Origin: UBA668 sp041394605
GTDB taxonomy: Bacteria > Actinomycetota > Acidimicrobiia > Acidimicrobiales > Ilumatobacteraceae
Direction of reading: 5' to 3'
Assembly: GCA_041394605.1 (NCBI GenBank)
Contig: JAWKHX010000013.1
Location: 62,001-126,000, forward strand
Length of the DNA: 64,000 bases
This document shows, in pieces, positions 25,040-35,000 of this stretch. The translations under genes and the position numbers were made by a program. Numbering within the stretch: the first letter of the stretch is position 1; the number at the start of each line of letters is the position of its first letter. Below the pieces are notes generated by a model that saw only the letters and a program-made list of their open reading frames with translations, did no database searches and was not told where the DNA came from.

Positions 25040-25045
25040 TACACT
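25040..25045 (+). promoter_or_regulatory. TACACT, leaderless -10 element
   Basis: TACACT ends 7 bases before the GTG at 25053 and identifies that codon as the antitoxin start. Confidence 0.65.
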
Positions 25046-25052
25046 CTCCCTC

Positions 25053-25289
25053 GTGCCGACCGTCAAGCAGCGCATCACCATCACGGCCACGGGTGACCTG
25101 GAGGAGATCCTGCAGATCGAGCAGCGCCTGCACCCGGAGCTCAGCCCGTCCGCCCTGGTGGCGATGCTGGTGCGTCGTGGGCATGAAGCCGGCGGCGAAC
25201 CGAGGCGGGCGCTGGTGGAAGCGCTGGCTGGCGGGCATCACTACCCGGCCGGCTATCTGGACGGCCTGCGAGACGAATGGCCCCGTTGA
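25053..25289 (+). CDS. antitoxin of a VapBC-type pair
   Basis: This small protein of 78 aa has a beta-strand-helix-helix N-terminus (VKQRITITATGDLEEILQIE, then LSPSALVAMLVRRG). This resembles a ribbon-helix-helix-like DNA-binding antitoxin, and an acidic C-terminal tail would neutralise the toxin. The identification rests mainly on position: the PIN-domain gene begins 13 bases inside its 3' end. The start is a leaderless GTG. Confidence 0.75.
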   Translation: MPTVKQRITITATGDLEEILQIEQRLHPELSPSALVAMLVRRGHEAGGEPRRALVEALAGGHHYPAGYLDGLRDEWPR

Positions 25290-25657
25290 TCGTCGCCGAC
25301 GCCAGTGTGTTGATCGGCTGGCTCGACGACCGCGATCCCCATCACCAGGAGGCCATCGATGTCCTGGCCGCCGTGGAACGCTTCATCGTCCATCCGTTGA
25401 CGCTCGCCGAGGTGTTGGTGCACCCGGCCCGCACTGGCCGCGAGGGTGAGGTGGTGTCCAGCCTGGAGGCGATCGGGATGGTGCTGTCCACCCAGCCGAT
25501 GGACCCCGTGGGTCTGGCCCGGTTGAGGGTCGCCAGCCGGCTGAAGATGCCCGACTGCGTGGTGCTGTGGTGCGCCCGGGCACACGGAGCGGACGTCGCG
25601 ACGTTCGACGACGCCCTCCGCTCGGCTGCAGCGGTCGACGCCCGCGACGGCCGGTGA
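25277..25657 (+). CDS. PIN-domain toxin (VapC-like)
   Basis: This 126-aa PIN domain has the expected acidic residues: Asp in LIVADASVLIGWLDD, Glu in TLAEVL, and two Asp in MPDCVVLWCARAHGADVATF and FDDAL. Such proteins are Mg-dependent ribonucleases, usually cutting tRNA or rRNA. It overlaps its antitoxin gene by 13 bases, so the pair is one transcript. Length is normal for VapC. Confidence 0.88.
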   Translation: MAPLIVADASVLIGWLDDRDPHHQEAIDVLAAVERFIVHPLTLAEVLVHPARTGREGEVVSSLEAIGMVLSTQPMDPVGLARLRVASRLKMPDCVVLWCARAHGADVATFDDALRSAAAVDARDGR

Positions 25658-25665
25658 GCGGGTCG

Positions 25666-25671
25666 TAGAGT
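25666..25671 (+). promoter_or_regulatory. TAGAGT, leaderless -10 element
   Basis: TAGAGT ends 7 bases before the GTG at 25679, only a few bases after the PIN toxin stop. Confidence 0.65.
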
Positions 25672-25678
25672 CGGCGCC

Positions 25679-26845
25679 GTGACGGAACGGACCTGGACGC
25701 GGCGGGCGCTGCTGGGCGGGGGCGCGGCGGCCGCCGCGACGACCGTGCTGGCTGCCTGCGCGGACGACGGCGAGATCACCGTCGAGACGCTGGCGCCGCC
25801 GGAATCAGCGCCGACCACCGGCGACCCGACCCCGACGGCGACGGTGGTGACCACTGTGGCGGGAGAGCCGCCGCCCACGTTGGCCGACGCGGCCGACGAC
25901 GCCTACGTGCCGCCACCGCACGGGGCGGGGGAGTGGGCCACGGTCGCGCCTGCGGACGCGGGGTTCACCGAGGAGGGCATCGCCGCGGTGGTGGACCTGG
26001 TGGGCAGCCGCGCCAGCGACAGCTTCATCCTGCTCCGCCACGGGCGGATCGTGGCCGAGGCCTACTGGCGCGGCGCGGACCAGGAGTGGACCCGCGACAT
26101 CGCCTCGTGCCAGAAGAGCGTCACCAGCACGCTGGTCGGGGTCGCCCGCGACGAGGGGCTGCTGACGTTGGACGACACGGTCACCAGCCACCTCGGCGCC
26201 GGCTGGTCCGCCGCGGCCGAGGCCGACGAGGCGCTGATCACCGTCCGCCACCTGCTGACGATGACCAGCGGCCTCGGCCCGCTGACACTCAAGGCCAAGA
26301 CGGCGCCGGGCGAGGTGTGGGAGTACAACACCAATGCCTACCAGAAGTTGCGCCCGGTGCTGGAGGCCGCCACCGGCCAAGGCATCGACTCGCTCACCCG
26401 GGCGTGGCTGCTGGACACCGTGGGCGCCAGCGAGCAGGCGACGTGGCGGCAGCGGCGTACGCAGGACCCCACGGGCGACCGCCTGTGGGGGTTGGAGTTG
26501 ACGGTGCGCGACATGGCCCGCTTCGGGCTGATGGCCATGCGCGGCGGCATGTGGGGCGACACCCGGGTGCTGCCCGACGGCTGGCTGGCCGAGAGTTGGA
26601 CGCCCATCCCGCAGAATGCCGGCTACGGCTACCTGTGGTGGCTGCTCGGGGCGATCGCCCTGTCGCCCGGCGTGCCGGAGGACGCCGTGGCCGCCCTCGG
26701 CGCCGCCGACCAGAAGATCTACGTGATCCCGTCGATCGACCTGGTCTGCTGCCGCCAGGGCTCCGCCGCCGGTACCGAGACCGAAGCCGAGTCCCCCTTC
26801 GACCAGGCACTGCTGGAGGCGCTCCTCGCCGCCGTCGCCACCTGA
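25679..26845 (+). CDS. secreted serine hydrolase (beta-lactamase/esterase fold)
   Basis: This 388-aa protein has a twin-arginine-like start (TWTRRALLGGG) and a lipobox (VLAAC), so it is a Tat-exported lipoprotein. The class-C beta-lactamase-like domain contains the SxxK nucleophile motif in ASCQKSVTS and a YNTNAY second motif. It is closest in style to 6-aminohexanoate-dimer hydrolase and EstB-type enzymes rather than true beta-lactamases. The expected activity is hydrolysis of an ester, amide or peptidoglycan bond outside the membrane. Confidence 0.87.
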   Translation: MTERTWTRRALLGGGAAAAATTVLAACADDGEITVETLAPPESAPTTGDPTPTATVVTTVAGEPPPTLADAADDAYVPPPHGAGEWATVAPADAGFTEEGIAAVVDLVGSRASDSFILLRHGRIVAEAYWRGADQEWTRDIASCQKSVTSTLVGVARDEGLLTLDDTVTSHLGAGWSAAAEADEALITVRHLLTMTSGLGPLTLKAKTAPGEVWEYNTNAYQKLRPVLEAATGQGIDSLTRAWLLDTVGASEQATWRQRRTQDPTGDRLWGLELTVRDMARFGLMAMRGGMWGDTRVLPDGWLAESWTPIPQNAGYGYLWWLLGAIALSPGVPEDAVAALGAADQKIYVIPSIDLVCCRQGSAAGTETEAESPFDQALLEALLAAVAT

Positions 26846-26917
26846 CGGGCGGGGATTGCTGCCCAACGCCGACATGAGTCAGCGAAACGCGCTGGCGCGA
26901 CCCATTCCGTTGTTGGA

Positions 26918-26923
26918 TACGAT
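26918..26923 (+). promoter_or_regulatory. TACGAT with flanking imperfect palindrome
   Basis: TACGAT ends 6 bases before the GTG at 26930. It is bracketed by CGTTGTT on the left and AACGACG on the right, six of seven positions being complementary. The HTH protein of the downstream pair could bind here to autoregulate; that is inference. Confidence 0.55.
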
Positions 26924-26929
26924 AACGAC

Positions 26930-27670
26930 GTGACGCAGTCTCGCCGGCCCGATCTCCCCATGGGGGAGTCTGGTGTGGTGCCTCGTGGCTCGAACCTTGC
27001 ACCCGGTCCGCCGTCGCTCGACGATGTCCTGGAGAGCGCCGCCCGGCTGCAACAGGTCGTCCCGGGCGCCGTGCTCGTCGGTGACAGTGCGGCCGCGCAC
27101 CACGCGCGGCACCGACTCTCACTCGACCATGATCATGTGCTGAGCGATCTGGAGTCCCGGTTCGACACCGTGCTCGACAACCTCGAGGCGATGGGCGACT
27201 GGAGCACCGTCCGGGTGGGCCACGGCAAGATCATCCTCGGCAGCCTCGGCGACATCGAGACGGGTGTCCGCCAGATGATCCGGGAGCGCCCGTTGGAGAC
27301 CGAGCGCGTGGAAATTCGCGGGCGCTCGCTGGTGGTGCCGACCGAGCCGGAGACGCTGCGGATCAAGGCGTGGCTGGCGATCCAGCGCAACCAGACTCGC
27401 GATTACCTCGACATCGCCGCACTCGCCGACCACATGGGCATCCCCAAGGCGGCCGCGGTCCTCGACGAGATCGACGAGTTCTACGCAGACCGGGTCGGCA
27501 GCGGGTCCATCGTGACCCAACTCGTCCGCCAACTCGCCGATCCGCGCCCGAGGGATGCGGCGGTCATCACGCAACTCTCCACCTACAAGCAACTCGACAG
27601 CCGCTGGCACGACTGGAAGGCCGTGCGCGCGGTGCTGACCGACCTGGCTCAGCACGTGGTGACCCCGTGA
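26930..27670 (+). CDS. AbiEii-like nucleotidyltransferase (toxin candidate)
   Basis: This 246-aa protein has features of the AbiEii/nucleotidyltransferase toxin family. These are VLVGDSAAAHHARHRLSLDHD, where DHD would be the metal-binding Asp-x-Asp, and a downstream IKAWLAIQRNQTRDYLDI segment typical of the family. Members of this family transfer nucleotides to tRNA or other targets. It is translationally coupled (GTGA) to an HTH gene, so the two form a toxin-antitoxin-like pair with the transferase encoded first. In classical AbiE the antitoxin comes first. Confidence 0.78.
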   Translation: MTQSRRPDLPMGESGVVPRGSNLAPGPPSLDDVLESAARLQQVVPGAVLVGDSAAAHHARHRLSLDHDHVLSDLESRFDTVLDNLEAMGDWSTVRVGHGKIILGSLGDIETGVRQMIRERPLETERVEIRGRSLVVPTEPETLRIKAWLAIQRNQTRDYLDIAALADHMGIPKAAAVLDEIDEFYADRVGSGSIVTQLVRQLADPRPRDAAVITQLSTYKQLDSRWHDWKAVRAVLTDLAQHVVTP

Positions 27671-28155
27671 CGAGCACCCCGCTCCGCAACGTGGATGTCG
27701 ATCTCACAGCGCCGGTCGAGGACTGGCCGTTCGAAGCCCTCGCAACCGTGCTCGACCGCGGCACGGTGGGCGAGTGGCGGCGCGTCGTCGCGGCCATCCG
27801 CAGCCAGCCGTGGGGCACCGTTGCCCGCAACACCGAGACGATCATCGGCTGGGGCGAGCGCTACGGCGTCGACGCACTGCTCGAGGAGGCGATCCGCCGT
27901 GCCCGCCGCGACTTCCAGGTGGCAGCGCGCCGCAAGCACGGCCAGCGTCTGCGCCGCCTGCGGTTGTCGGCAGGGCTGACCCTGCGTGAGCTCGGCGCAG
28001 CGACCGGCATCACGGCCGCCAACTTGTCGAAGTACGAGAACGGCCTGATGTCGCCGACGCTGGACACCGTCGAGCGCATCGAGCAGGCCCTCGCCGTACA
28101 GCGGCCCCGCGCGCTCGAGGGCGACGGTGCGGACGCCGCGGCGATCGCCCCCTGA
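27667..28155 (+). CDS. XRE-type helix-turn-helix protein (antitoxin candidate)
   Basis: This 162-aa protein has an N-terminal helical domain (DWPFEALATVLDRGTVGEW) and a C-terminal Cro/XRE helix-turn-helix (LTLRELGAATGITAANLSKY, about residues 106-126). It ends in an Ala/Asp-rich tail. It overlaps the nucleotidyltransferase gene by four bases. The likely role is antitoxin and autorepressor of the pair. Confidence 0.82.
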   Translation: MTSTPLRNVDVDLTAPVEDWPFEALATVLDRGTVGEWRRVVAAIRSQPWGTVARNTETIIGWGERYGVDALLEEAIRRARRDFQVAARRKHGQRLRRLRLSAGLTLRELGAATGITAANLSKYENGLMSPTLDTVERIEQALAVQRPRALEGDGADAAAIAP

Positions 28156-28163
28156 TGCTTTCG

Positions 28164-28595
28164 CTAGTGGGGGCGGTCCTGACGGTCGGGGTGCGGCACC
28201 GGGCGGAGGTCGAGATCGGCGATGTTGGTGTAGTCGTCGGGGTTGACGGTGTAGAGCGGCAGCCTGCTGGCGACGGCGATGGAGGCGATCAGCGCGTCGT
28301 AGGCGCGGGTCTTCGGCTTCCGGCCGGCGGCTCGTAGACCGGCGGCGACTCGCCCGAAGGCGCGCGCGGCGGCGGTGTCGAAGGGCAGCGGCTCGAAGTC
28401 GTGCTCCGCCTGCTGGACGTGGGCCTGCCGCGCGGCGCGTTCGTGCTCGTCCGTGGCCACCAGTGGGCCGACGCTGAGCTCGGCGAGTGTGATGGTGGTG
28501 ATCGTCGGGCGTGACGACAGCAAGGCGGGGTCGCTGATGCGCGGCAGCAGGATGACCGTGTTCGTGTCCAGGATCCCGTCGGGAGCTTCGTTCAC
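28164..28595 (-). CDS. VapC-like PIN-domain toxin
   Basis: This 143-aa PIN protein has Asp in GILDTNTVILLP, Glu in TLAELSVG, and Asp residues in RAYDALIASIAVASRLPLYT and NPDDY. The GTG at 28595 overlaps the antitoxin stop as GTGA; a longer frame upstream is Arg-rich and not PIN-like. It should be a Mg-dependent ribonuclease. It is convergent with the nucleotidyltransferase/HTH pair, with only 8 bases between stops. Confidence 0.88.
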   Translation of the reverse strand: MNEAPDGILDTNTVILLPRISDPALLSSRPTITTITLAELSVGPLVATDEHERAARQAHVQQAEHDFEPLPFDTAAARAFGRVAAGLRAAGRKPKTRAYDALIASIAVASRLPLYTVNPDDYTNIADLDLRPVPHPDRQDRPH

Positions 28596-28828
28596 AGCGA
28601 CGCGTCCAGTGCTGCGTCGACGTCCTCGCGGAAGCGACCGGGGTCGACCGCTGGCAGGTTCCGCCACCGGCCGAGCAGCGTTGCCGCATCCAGCGGACGG
28701 GGCCGCAGTGGGCGGAGCTCTGCCACCTCATGCCCGTCGCGCGTGACCACGATGGTGTCCCCGCCCAGCACGCGATCGATCACGTCACCACCGTTGTTGC
28801 GCAGTTCCCTGATGGTGACGGTCTTCAT
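28592..28828 (-). CDS. Phd/YefM-family antitoxin
   Basis: This 78-aa protein begins MKTVTIRELRNNGGDVIDRV and continues TIVVTRDGHEVAELRPL, which is the Phd/YefM DNA-binding fold. The C-terminal ~35 residues would wrap the PIN toxin. The ATG follows TACATT by 6 bases, giving a leaderless start; the spacer is a run of six C residues on the coding strand. It is coupled by 4 bases to the toxin gene. Confidence 0.9.
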   Translation of the reverse strand: MKTVTIRELRNNGGDVIDRVLGGDTIVVTRDGHEVAELRPLRPRPLDAATLLGRWRNLPAVDPGRFREDVDAALDASL

Positions 28829-28834
28829 GGGGGG

Positions 28835-28840
28835 AATGTA
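28835..28840 (-). promoter_or_regulatory. TACATT, leaderless -10 element
   Basis: Read on the minus strand, TACATT ends 6 bases before the ATG at 28828. A GATACATT context and a nearby TCACGCGTGA palindrome (28841-28850) could hold the antitoxin operator. Confidence 0.6.
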
Positions 28841-28918
28841 TCACGCGTGAGACGGACCCCGTCCGAAGGCCCCGGAAAGAACCGAATCATCCCGAGGAGC
28901 GATCACTCAGAAAACTCC

Positions 28919-28949
28919 TTGACGGCACAGGGGGGGGGCGGCGCATGAT
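28919..28949 (+). promoter_or_regulatory. candidate promoter of the RHS gene with a G9 spacer tract
   Basis: TTGACG (28919-28924) is followed after 19 bases by CATGAT (28944-28949). A run of nine G residues (28930-28938) fills much of the spacer. The assignment is tentative because CATGAT differs from the TANNNT elements seen elsewhere. The rest of the 208-base gap before the RHS start shows no gene. Confidence 0.35.
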
Positions 28950-29036
28950 CCGGTGGCTGATCGACCACGGAAAGCGATGATGGCTCCCGTCTCAGGCAGC
29001 AGGTCAACACATCCCTGTCGTTGAATGGAGCCCACA

Positions 29037-32000
29037 ATGAGGCGTGCAGTCCGCTGCATCGTGTCGGTCGCGGTGTCGGTGGCGGTCCTTGGTATCGCCG
29101 TTCCTCGGGTGTCGGTTGCCGAGTCGCCAGTGAGCGTCACCACCATCCCGCCGGGCTCTGGCACGCCGGTGACGGGGGAGCCGCCGGTGCTCGGGTCGTC
29201 GACGTCTGCTGGTGCTGGCGTGGCGGAGCGGCCATCGCCGGTGGGGCTGCATCTTCCCACTGCAACTTCGCTGTCTCCTTCCGCAGTGGCGACCGATCGG
29301 GGTGCCAATGCCTTCGACGCGGAGACGTCGGTGGAGCATCCGGAGTTGCGTACTCAGTTCTCGAAGACGTACGCGAATGCGGACGGAACGTGGTCGGTGC
29401 AGCAGTCGTCGATGCCGTTGCACTTCCGTGACGGCCGTGGTCGGTGGGCGGACATCGACAACCGCATTGTGCGTCGTTCGGATGGGACGTTGACGAACTC
29501 GGCGAACGAGTGGTCGGTGACCTTCGAGCCGATGGTGTCGGGTCGGGGCGTGTCGTTGATCACTTCGGATGGCACTGTGCGGTTCGTCGCCGAGGATGCG
29601 GCTTCGGTGGTGCCGACGATTGAGCCTGACGGCGTCTCTGTGCGTTACGCCGACGTGGTGCCGGGGTCGGACCTCGTGTACCGGGTCACCGGTGCCGGCG
29701 TGGAGGAGTTGTTGGTGGTGAAGTCGCCTTCGTCGACGGCTGCGGTGTCGTTCACCTTCGACGGTGTGGGGCTGGAGCGGGTGCCTGGTGGTCTGCGCGG
29801 TCGTGGGGCGTCGGCGTTGGCTGGGAGGCTGACCGTTTCCGAGCCGGAGTCGTTCACCGCCGAAGGTCGGGCGATGGACGCAGCCGCTCAGGTGTTCTCG
29901 GTGTCGGTGGTCGACGCGAACCGGTCGCGGGTGATCGTGGGCTTGAAAGCATCCTCGATCAAGTCATTGCCCGCGACTGCGTTCCCGTTGACCGTGGACC
30001 CCACGGTGAACCTGACCGCGTCGTCCCTCATCGCGTACGGCAACTACTTGTCGAACGGGTCGGTGTATACGACCTTCAATGACGGGTATGCGCGGGTGGG
30101 CAACCCGTATCTGTCGTCGACGTCGACGGTGCGTTACCGGTCGGTGGTGAACTTCAACTACTCCGCCTACTACGGCGCCGACGTGTTGGATGCGTGGCTG
30201 ACCACATCGGTGGCCTCGGGGAGCGGCGCTGGGGCGCGGACCTTGAAGGCGTTCTGGGCGGATCAGTGGGGGTTCCACTATTCGAATCAGCCGCGGTACC
30301 TGACGGCGCCGCCGGCGCTGTCGTACGCGAACAGCTGGTCCTACCCGTACATGGTGTCGTCGATGAACACCGGCGTCGAGAATCACACCGGCAGCAGTCT
30401 GAACGTGTTGTACGACGCGTGGACGGTCAACAGTGCCGCCGGTGGGGCGTTGCTGCTGCAGGGAGATGAGTCTGCGGCATACACGTTGAAGAAGTTCACC
30501 GTCAGTGTCTGGCTGACCATCAACTGGAAGCCGTCCGTGCCATCGCTGATCTCACCGGCCAACGGCATCAGTTCGCACAACATGACGCAGACATTGTCTG
30601 CTTCCACCTCGACCGACCCGGATGGGGATGCGCTCAGCTACCAGTTCTACTGGTGCTCCGACTCCGGGTGTACGACGAAGAACTACTTCTCCGGCACGCC
30701 GACCGTGGCTGGTGGGACGGTGTCGCAGACGGTGACGTTCCCGTCGAACGCCTATGGCCAGACCTTGTACTGGGGTGTGCGGGTCACCGACAACCTCACG
30801 CCGGCGGTGTTCAGCGCGTCTCGTTCGATCGCGTTCACGAACGCCGCGCCAACGGCGACACTGACGTCGCCGGTGAACGGAGCGTTGATTGTCCTCGCGG
30901 CCGGGGTGTCCGGACAACCTCCCACGCTGTCAGCGCAGGTCGCGGACAGCGACGACCTCACGGTGAACTACCGGTTCGAGCTCACCCCTGCATCGGGCTC
31001 CGGGGTGGTGGCGGCGTCGCCGTGGGCGTCGGTGACGCAGTCCGCACTGGGCGCTGGGGCAGCAGTGTCGTTCCAGATTCCCGCCTGGTTGGATACGAAG
31101 GGCTCGTACAACTGGGTCGTCAAGGTCAGCGACACCAACGGCGCCGCCGGTTCATCGTCGGTGTTCTCGCTCAAGGCGCAGTCCCGGCTTGGGGCGGACG
31201 CGGTGTCGCCGATGCAACCGGTCGGGCCCGTATCGGTCAACCTGGCCACGGGCAACGTGTTCGTCGCGGCGGGTTCCGGAAAGTCGGTGGCGACAGTTGG
31301 CGGGCCGCTGTCGGTGGGATTCGCCTACAACTCGCAGGACACCTCGATGGTCGGCATGCGCGGCACCTACTACGTCGACTCGAACTCCAACGACTCACCG
31401 GACGCCGGTGAGGTGAAGCTGGTCCGCACCGACTCGTTGGTGTCGTTCAACTGGGGCACAGGAAGCCCGGCCGAGTCGGTGCCGATCGACAACTTCAAGG
31501 TCCGCTGGGAGGGGAACTTCCAGGTGCCTGCTTCCGGTTCGTGGCGGTTCGCCGGCGGCCGCGACGACAACCTGAAGATCACCGTCACCGTCAATGGTGG
31601 CTCCCCACAGGTGGTCTACAACACGGTGTGTTGCCTGGCGCTCGGCGACCCGGCCGCGTTCAGTTCGGCGACGCCAATCACTTTGAACACGAACGATCAG
31701 GTGAGCGTTCGGGTCGACTACGCGGAGTTCACCGGCCTGGCGTACGTGGATCTGCGTGCCACGCTCAACGGTGGCTCCGAGATCCTTCCGGTGTTCACCA
31801 CCGACACGGTGTCGATGCCGACCGGTTGGACGATGTCCGCTGACACGGGAATTGCACCGCTGTGGGTGTCGGCGGAGATCGGCACCGAGACGATCGTGCT
31901 GACCGCGGCAGACGGCTCCGAGACCGGCTGGGTCAAGACCACCAGCGGCGGGCACACCGGTTGGGTGGCCCCGGCGGAAACAGACGATGTGCTGGCCGTC

Positions 32001-35000
32001 AACCCGGACGGCACGATCACCGTGAACGCCGCTGACGGGCTGGTCTACGAGTTCGGCGTCAACGGGGTCTTGACCGAGGTGACCACGCCTGCTGACGACC
32101 TGAAACCCGCTGGCGGGAAGATGGTCTACTCGACCGGTACCTACACGGCGTTGCCTGCCCGGCTGATCCGCATCGAGGATCGGCTGGCGACGACCAGGTG
32201 GATCAAGCTGTACTACAACCAGCCAGGCCTCGACACCGGCTGTCCCGCCCCGCTCGCCGGCATGGACGCCGCCGCACCTGCCGGGATGCTCTGTGCGCTG
32301 GAGTACCCCGACGGCACTACGAGCAGGGTGTATTACCAGGCCGGCCTCGTTGCCCGCATCAGTGACCCCGGTGACGAATCCAACACGGCGACCGGAATGA
32401 CCGCGGCGCCCGAGGGGCGGGCCGTCACCGACCTGCGGTGGACGAGCGGTCAGCTCACCAGCATCGTCACGCCGTCCGACAACGACCGGATCAACTCGCA
32501 GGCCGGCGGCTCCATCCCTGCGGGCGAGCAGATCCCGACCGGCGACCTCGCCACGGCGATCGCCTGGACCGGCAACCGGCCGACCACCATCACCCTGCCA
32601 CGGCCGGCAGTCGGGCAGAACCGACCCTCCACTTCGATCACCTACGGCAACCTCACCAGCAGTGTGTCGCTCGCCGGTCTGCCGGTGACCGCCCGTGTCG
32701 TGACCTTCGACGTCGCCGGCCGCCTGCTGACCGACACCGATTCGGTTGGCCGTCAGACGACCAACGTCTGGGCGATCAGCACCGACGCCCTCTTGAGGAC
32801 AACCTCCGGCGGCCGCACGACCAGCACCATCTACGACCCGGACTGGCACCCAGTCGACAGTTGGGGACCCGCCGCGACCTCGTGCTTCACATCCACAGCA
32901 CCACCGGTGCCCACCGAGTGGATGTCCTATCCTCCGAACGGGAGCTGCACCGGCCAGGTACCGCACAGCCACACCGACTACGACCACAACCTCTCCGGGC
33001 TGACCGGCACCATCTGGGCCAACACCACCTGGACCGGCACAGCGGTCGAGCACGCCAACGCGCCGGGTAGCACCATCAACTACAACGACACCCGCAGCGC
33101 CTACGCGGGCGGCTGGTCCGCCCGCTACACCGGGCTGCTGTACCCGCCGTCAACGGGTAGCTACACCCTCACCTTCTACACCGCCAACGCCACCAGCGCC
33201 ACGCTGTGGATCGACGACATCCAGTACGCCAGCCTGTCCGGCACCCAAGGCACCGCCGTCGTCCGGACGTTCAGCGCCGGCGATCCGATCCGCATCCGCC
33301 TGGACGTGAAGACGACCTCGACCACGGAGAACGTGTCCCTGTGGTGGACCACACCGACCAACGGGACAGCCCAACCGGTACCGAACACCGTCCTGAAGCC
33401 AGGCTTCTGGTACGCAACTCGAACCGTCAGCGACGACACCTCCGGTTCCAGCCAGGTGCCGGCACAGTCCGTCACCGAATCCCGGTTCGACGAGGGCATC
33501 GACCCCGCCTACGGCATCCTCACCTCCACCACCGTCGACCCCGGCGGTCTGTCGCTGACCACCAGGGAAGGCTTCGAGACCCCGGGTGCTGGCTCTCTTC
33601 TCCGCCGCAAGAGCCGGACCCTGCCGGCATTTGCCGGGCAGACACCGTCGACGGTGAACTCGACCAGCTACGACTACTACAGCGCCACCGCGACCGCGAC
33701 CAACCCGTGTGTCGCCGGCTCGCCGGCGGTCGCCCAGGCAGGCCTGCTGCAGACCCGAACGGACCCGACGCCGGCCTCGGGCCCCGCGGTCGGCACCGAA
33801 ACCGTCTACGACATCCTCGGCCGACCGGTGGCCAGCCGGTACGTCGGGGCCACCACCTGGACCTGCACCAGCTACGACGCCCGCGGGCGCGTGACCCAGG
33901 TCGTGATACCGCAATCGGACACCGTCCCCGCCGGGAGAACCGTCACCGCCACCTACCGGGTCAACGGCGACGCGTACACCACGGCAGTCACCGACTCGGC
34001 GGGCACGATCACCAACGTGGTCGACGCCCTCGGCCGCACCGTGAAAACCATCGACGTGTGGGGCGTGACCACCGTGTCCGTCTACGACCAGTTGAGCCGC
34101 CTCACCTCGGCCACCACCACCATCGGGACGCACACCTCCACCACCGGCTACACCTACGACAACGCCGGCCGGGTGACCGCCCAGACCCTCGGCGGGGCGA
34201 CCATCGCCACCGTCACCTACAGCCCCGACAACGCCACGCTCGACCCGGGCAAACTGCTGTCGGTCACCTACCCGGCTGGTGGCGGCAACGCCGGGAACGG
34301 CACCACCGGCACCTACAGCTATGACGCGCTGGGTCGTACGGTCGGGATCTCCTGGGCCGGCCCCGGTGGCACGGTCACCAGTGACACGGTGACCCGGTCA
34401 CTGTCTGGTCGGGTGCTCGCGGAGACCGTCGATGGCACCCTGGCGTGGACGTACACCTATGACGGTGTCGGCAGGTTGACCCGTGCGGTCGGCTCTGGGC
34501 ATGACTTCCAGTATGGGTACGCTGCCAGCGGCGGGTGTGGGGTGAACACGGCAGCCGGGAACAACTCGAACCGGACCAGCCTCACCGACAATGGCAGCAC
34601 CGTCGGTTCGTACTGTTACGACAACACGGACCGGCTGACGTCCGCTACTCAGTCGGGATACGGTGGCGCGATCATGTACGACGCCCGCGGGAACACCACC
34701 ACGATTGCCGGGCAGAGCTTGTCGTTCGACTATGCGGGCCGGAACACTGGCATCTCGGCGGGTGGCACCACGGTCGCCTATACGAGTGATGCGGTCGACC
34801 GGATCGTCACCAGGACCGAGAACGGGACCGGCTACCGGTTCGGGTACACGGGCCCGGGTGACACGTCGAGCTACACCCTGAACACGTCGAATGTGGTGGT
34901 CGATGAGACGATCGGCCTGCCCGGAGGGGTATCAGCGAACGTTGGTGTCGGGGTCTGGTCCTATCCGAACATCCACGGCGACGTCGTCGCTGTCACAGAC

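Noticed and set aside
25679..26845. Serine hydrolase as an antibiotic-resistance beta-lactamase
   Set aside because: It has SxxK but lacks a clear class C YxN and KTG set, and it resembles esterase or amide-hydrolase relatives more.
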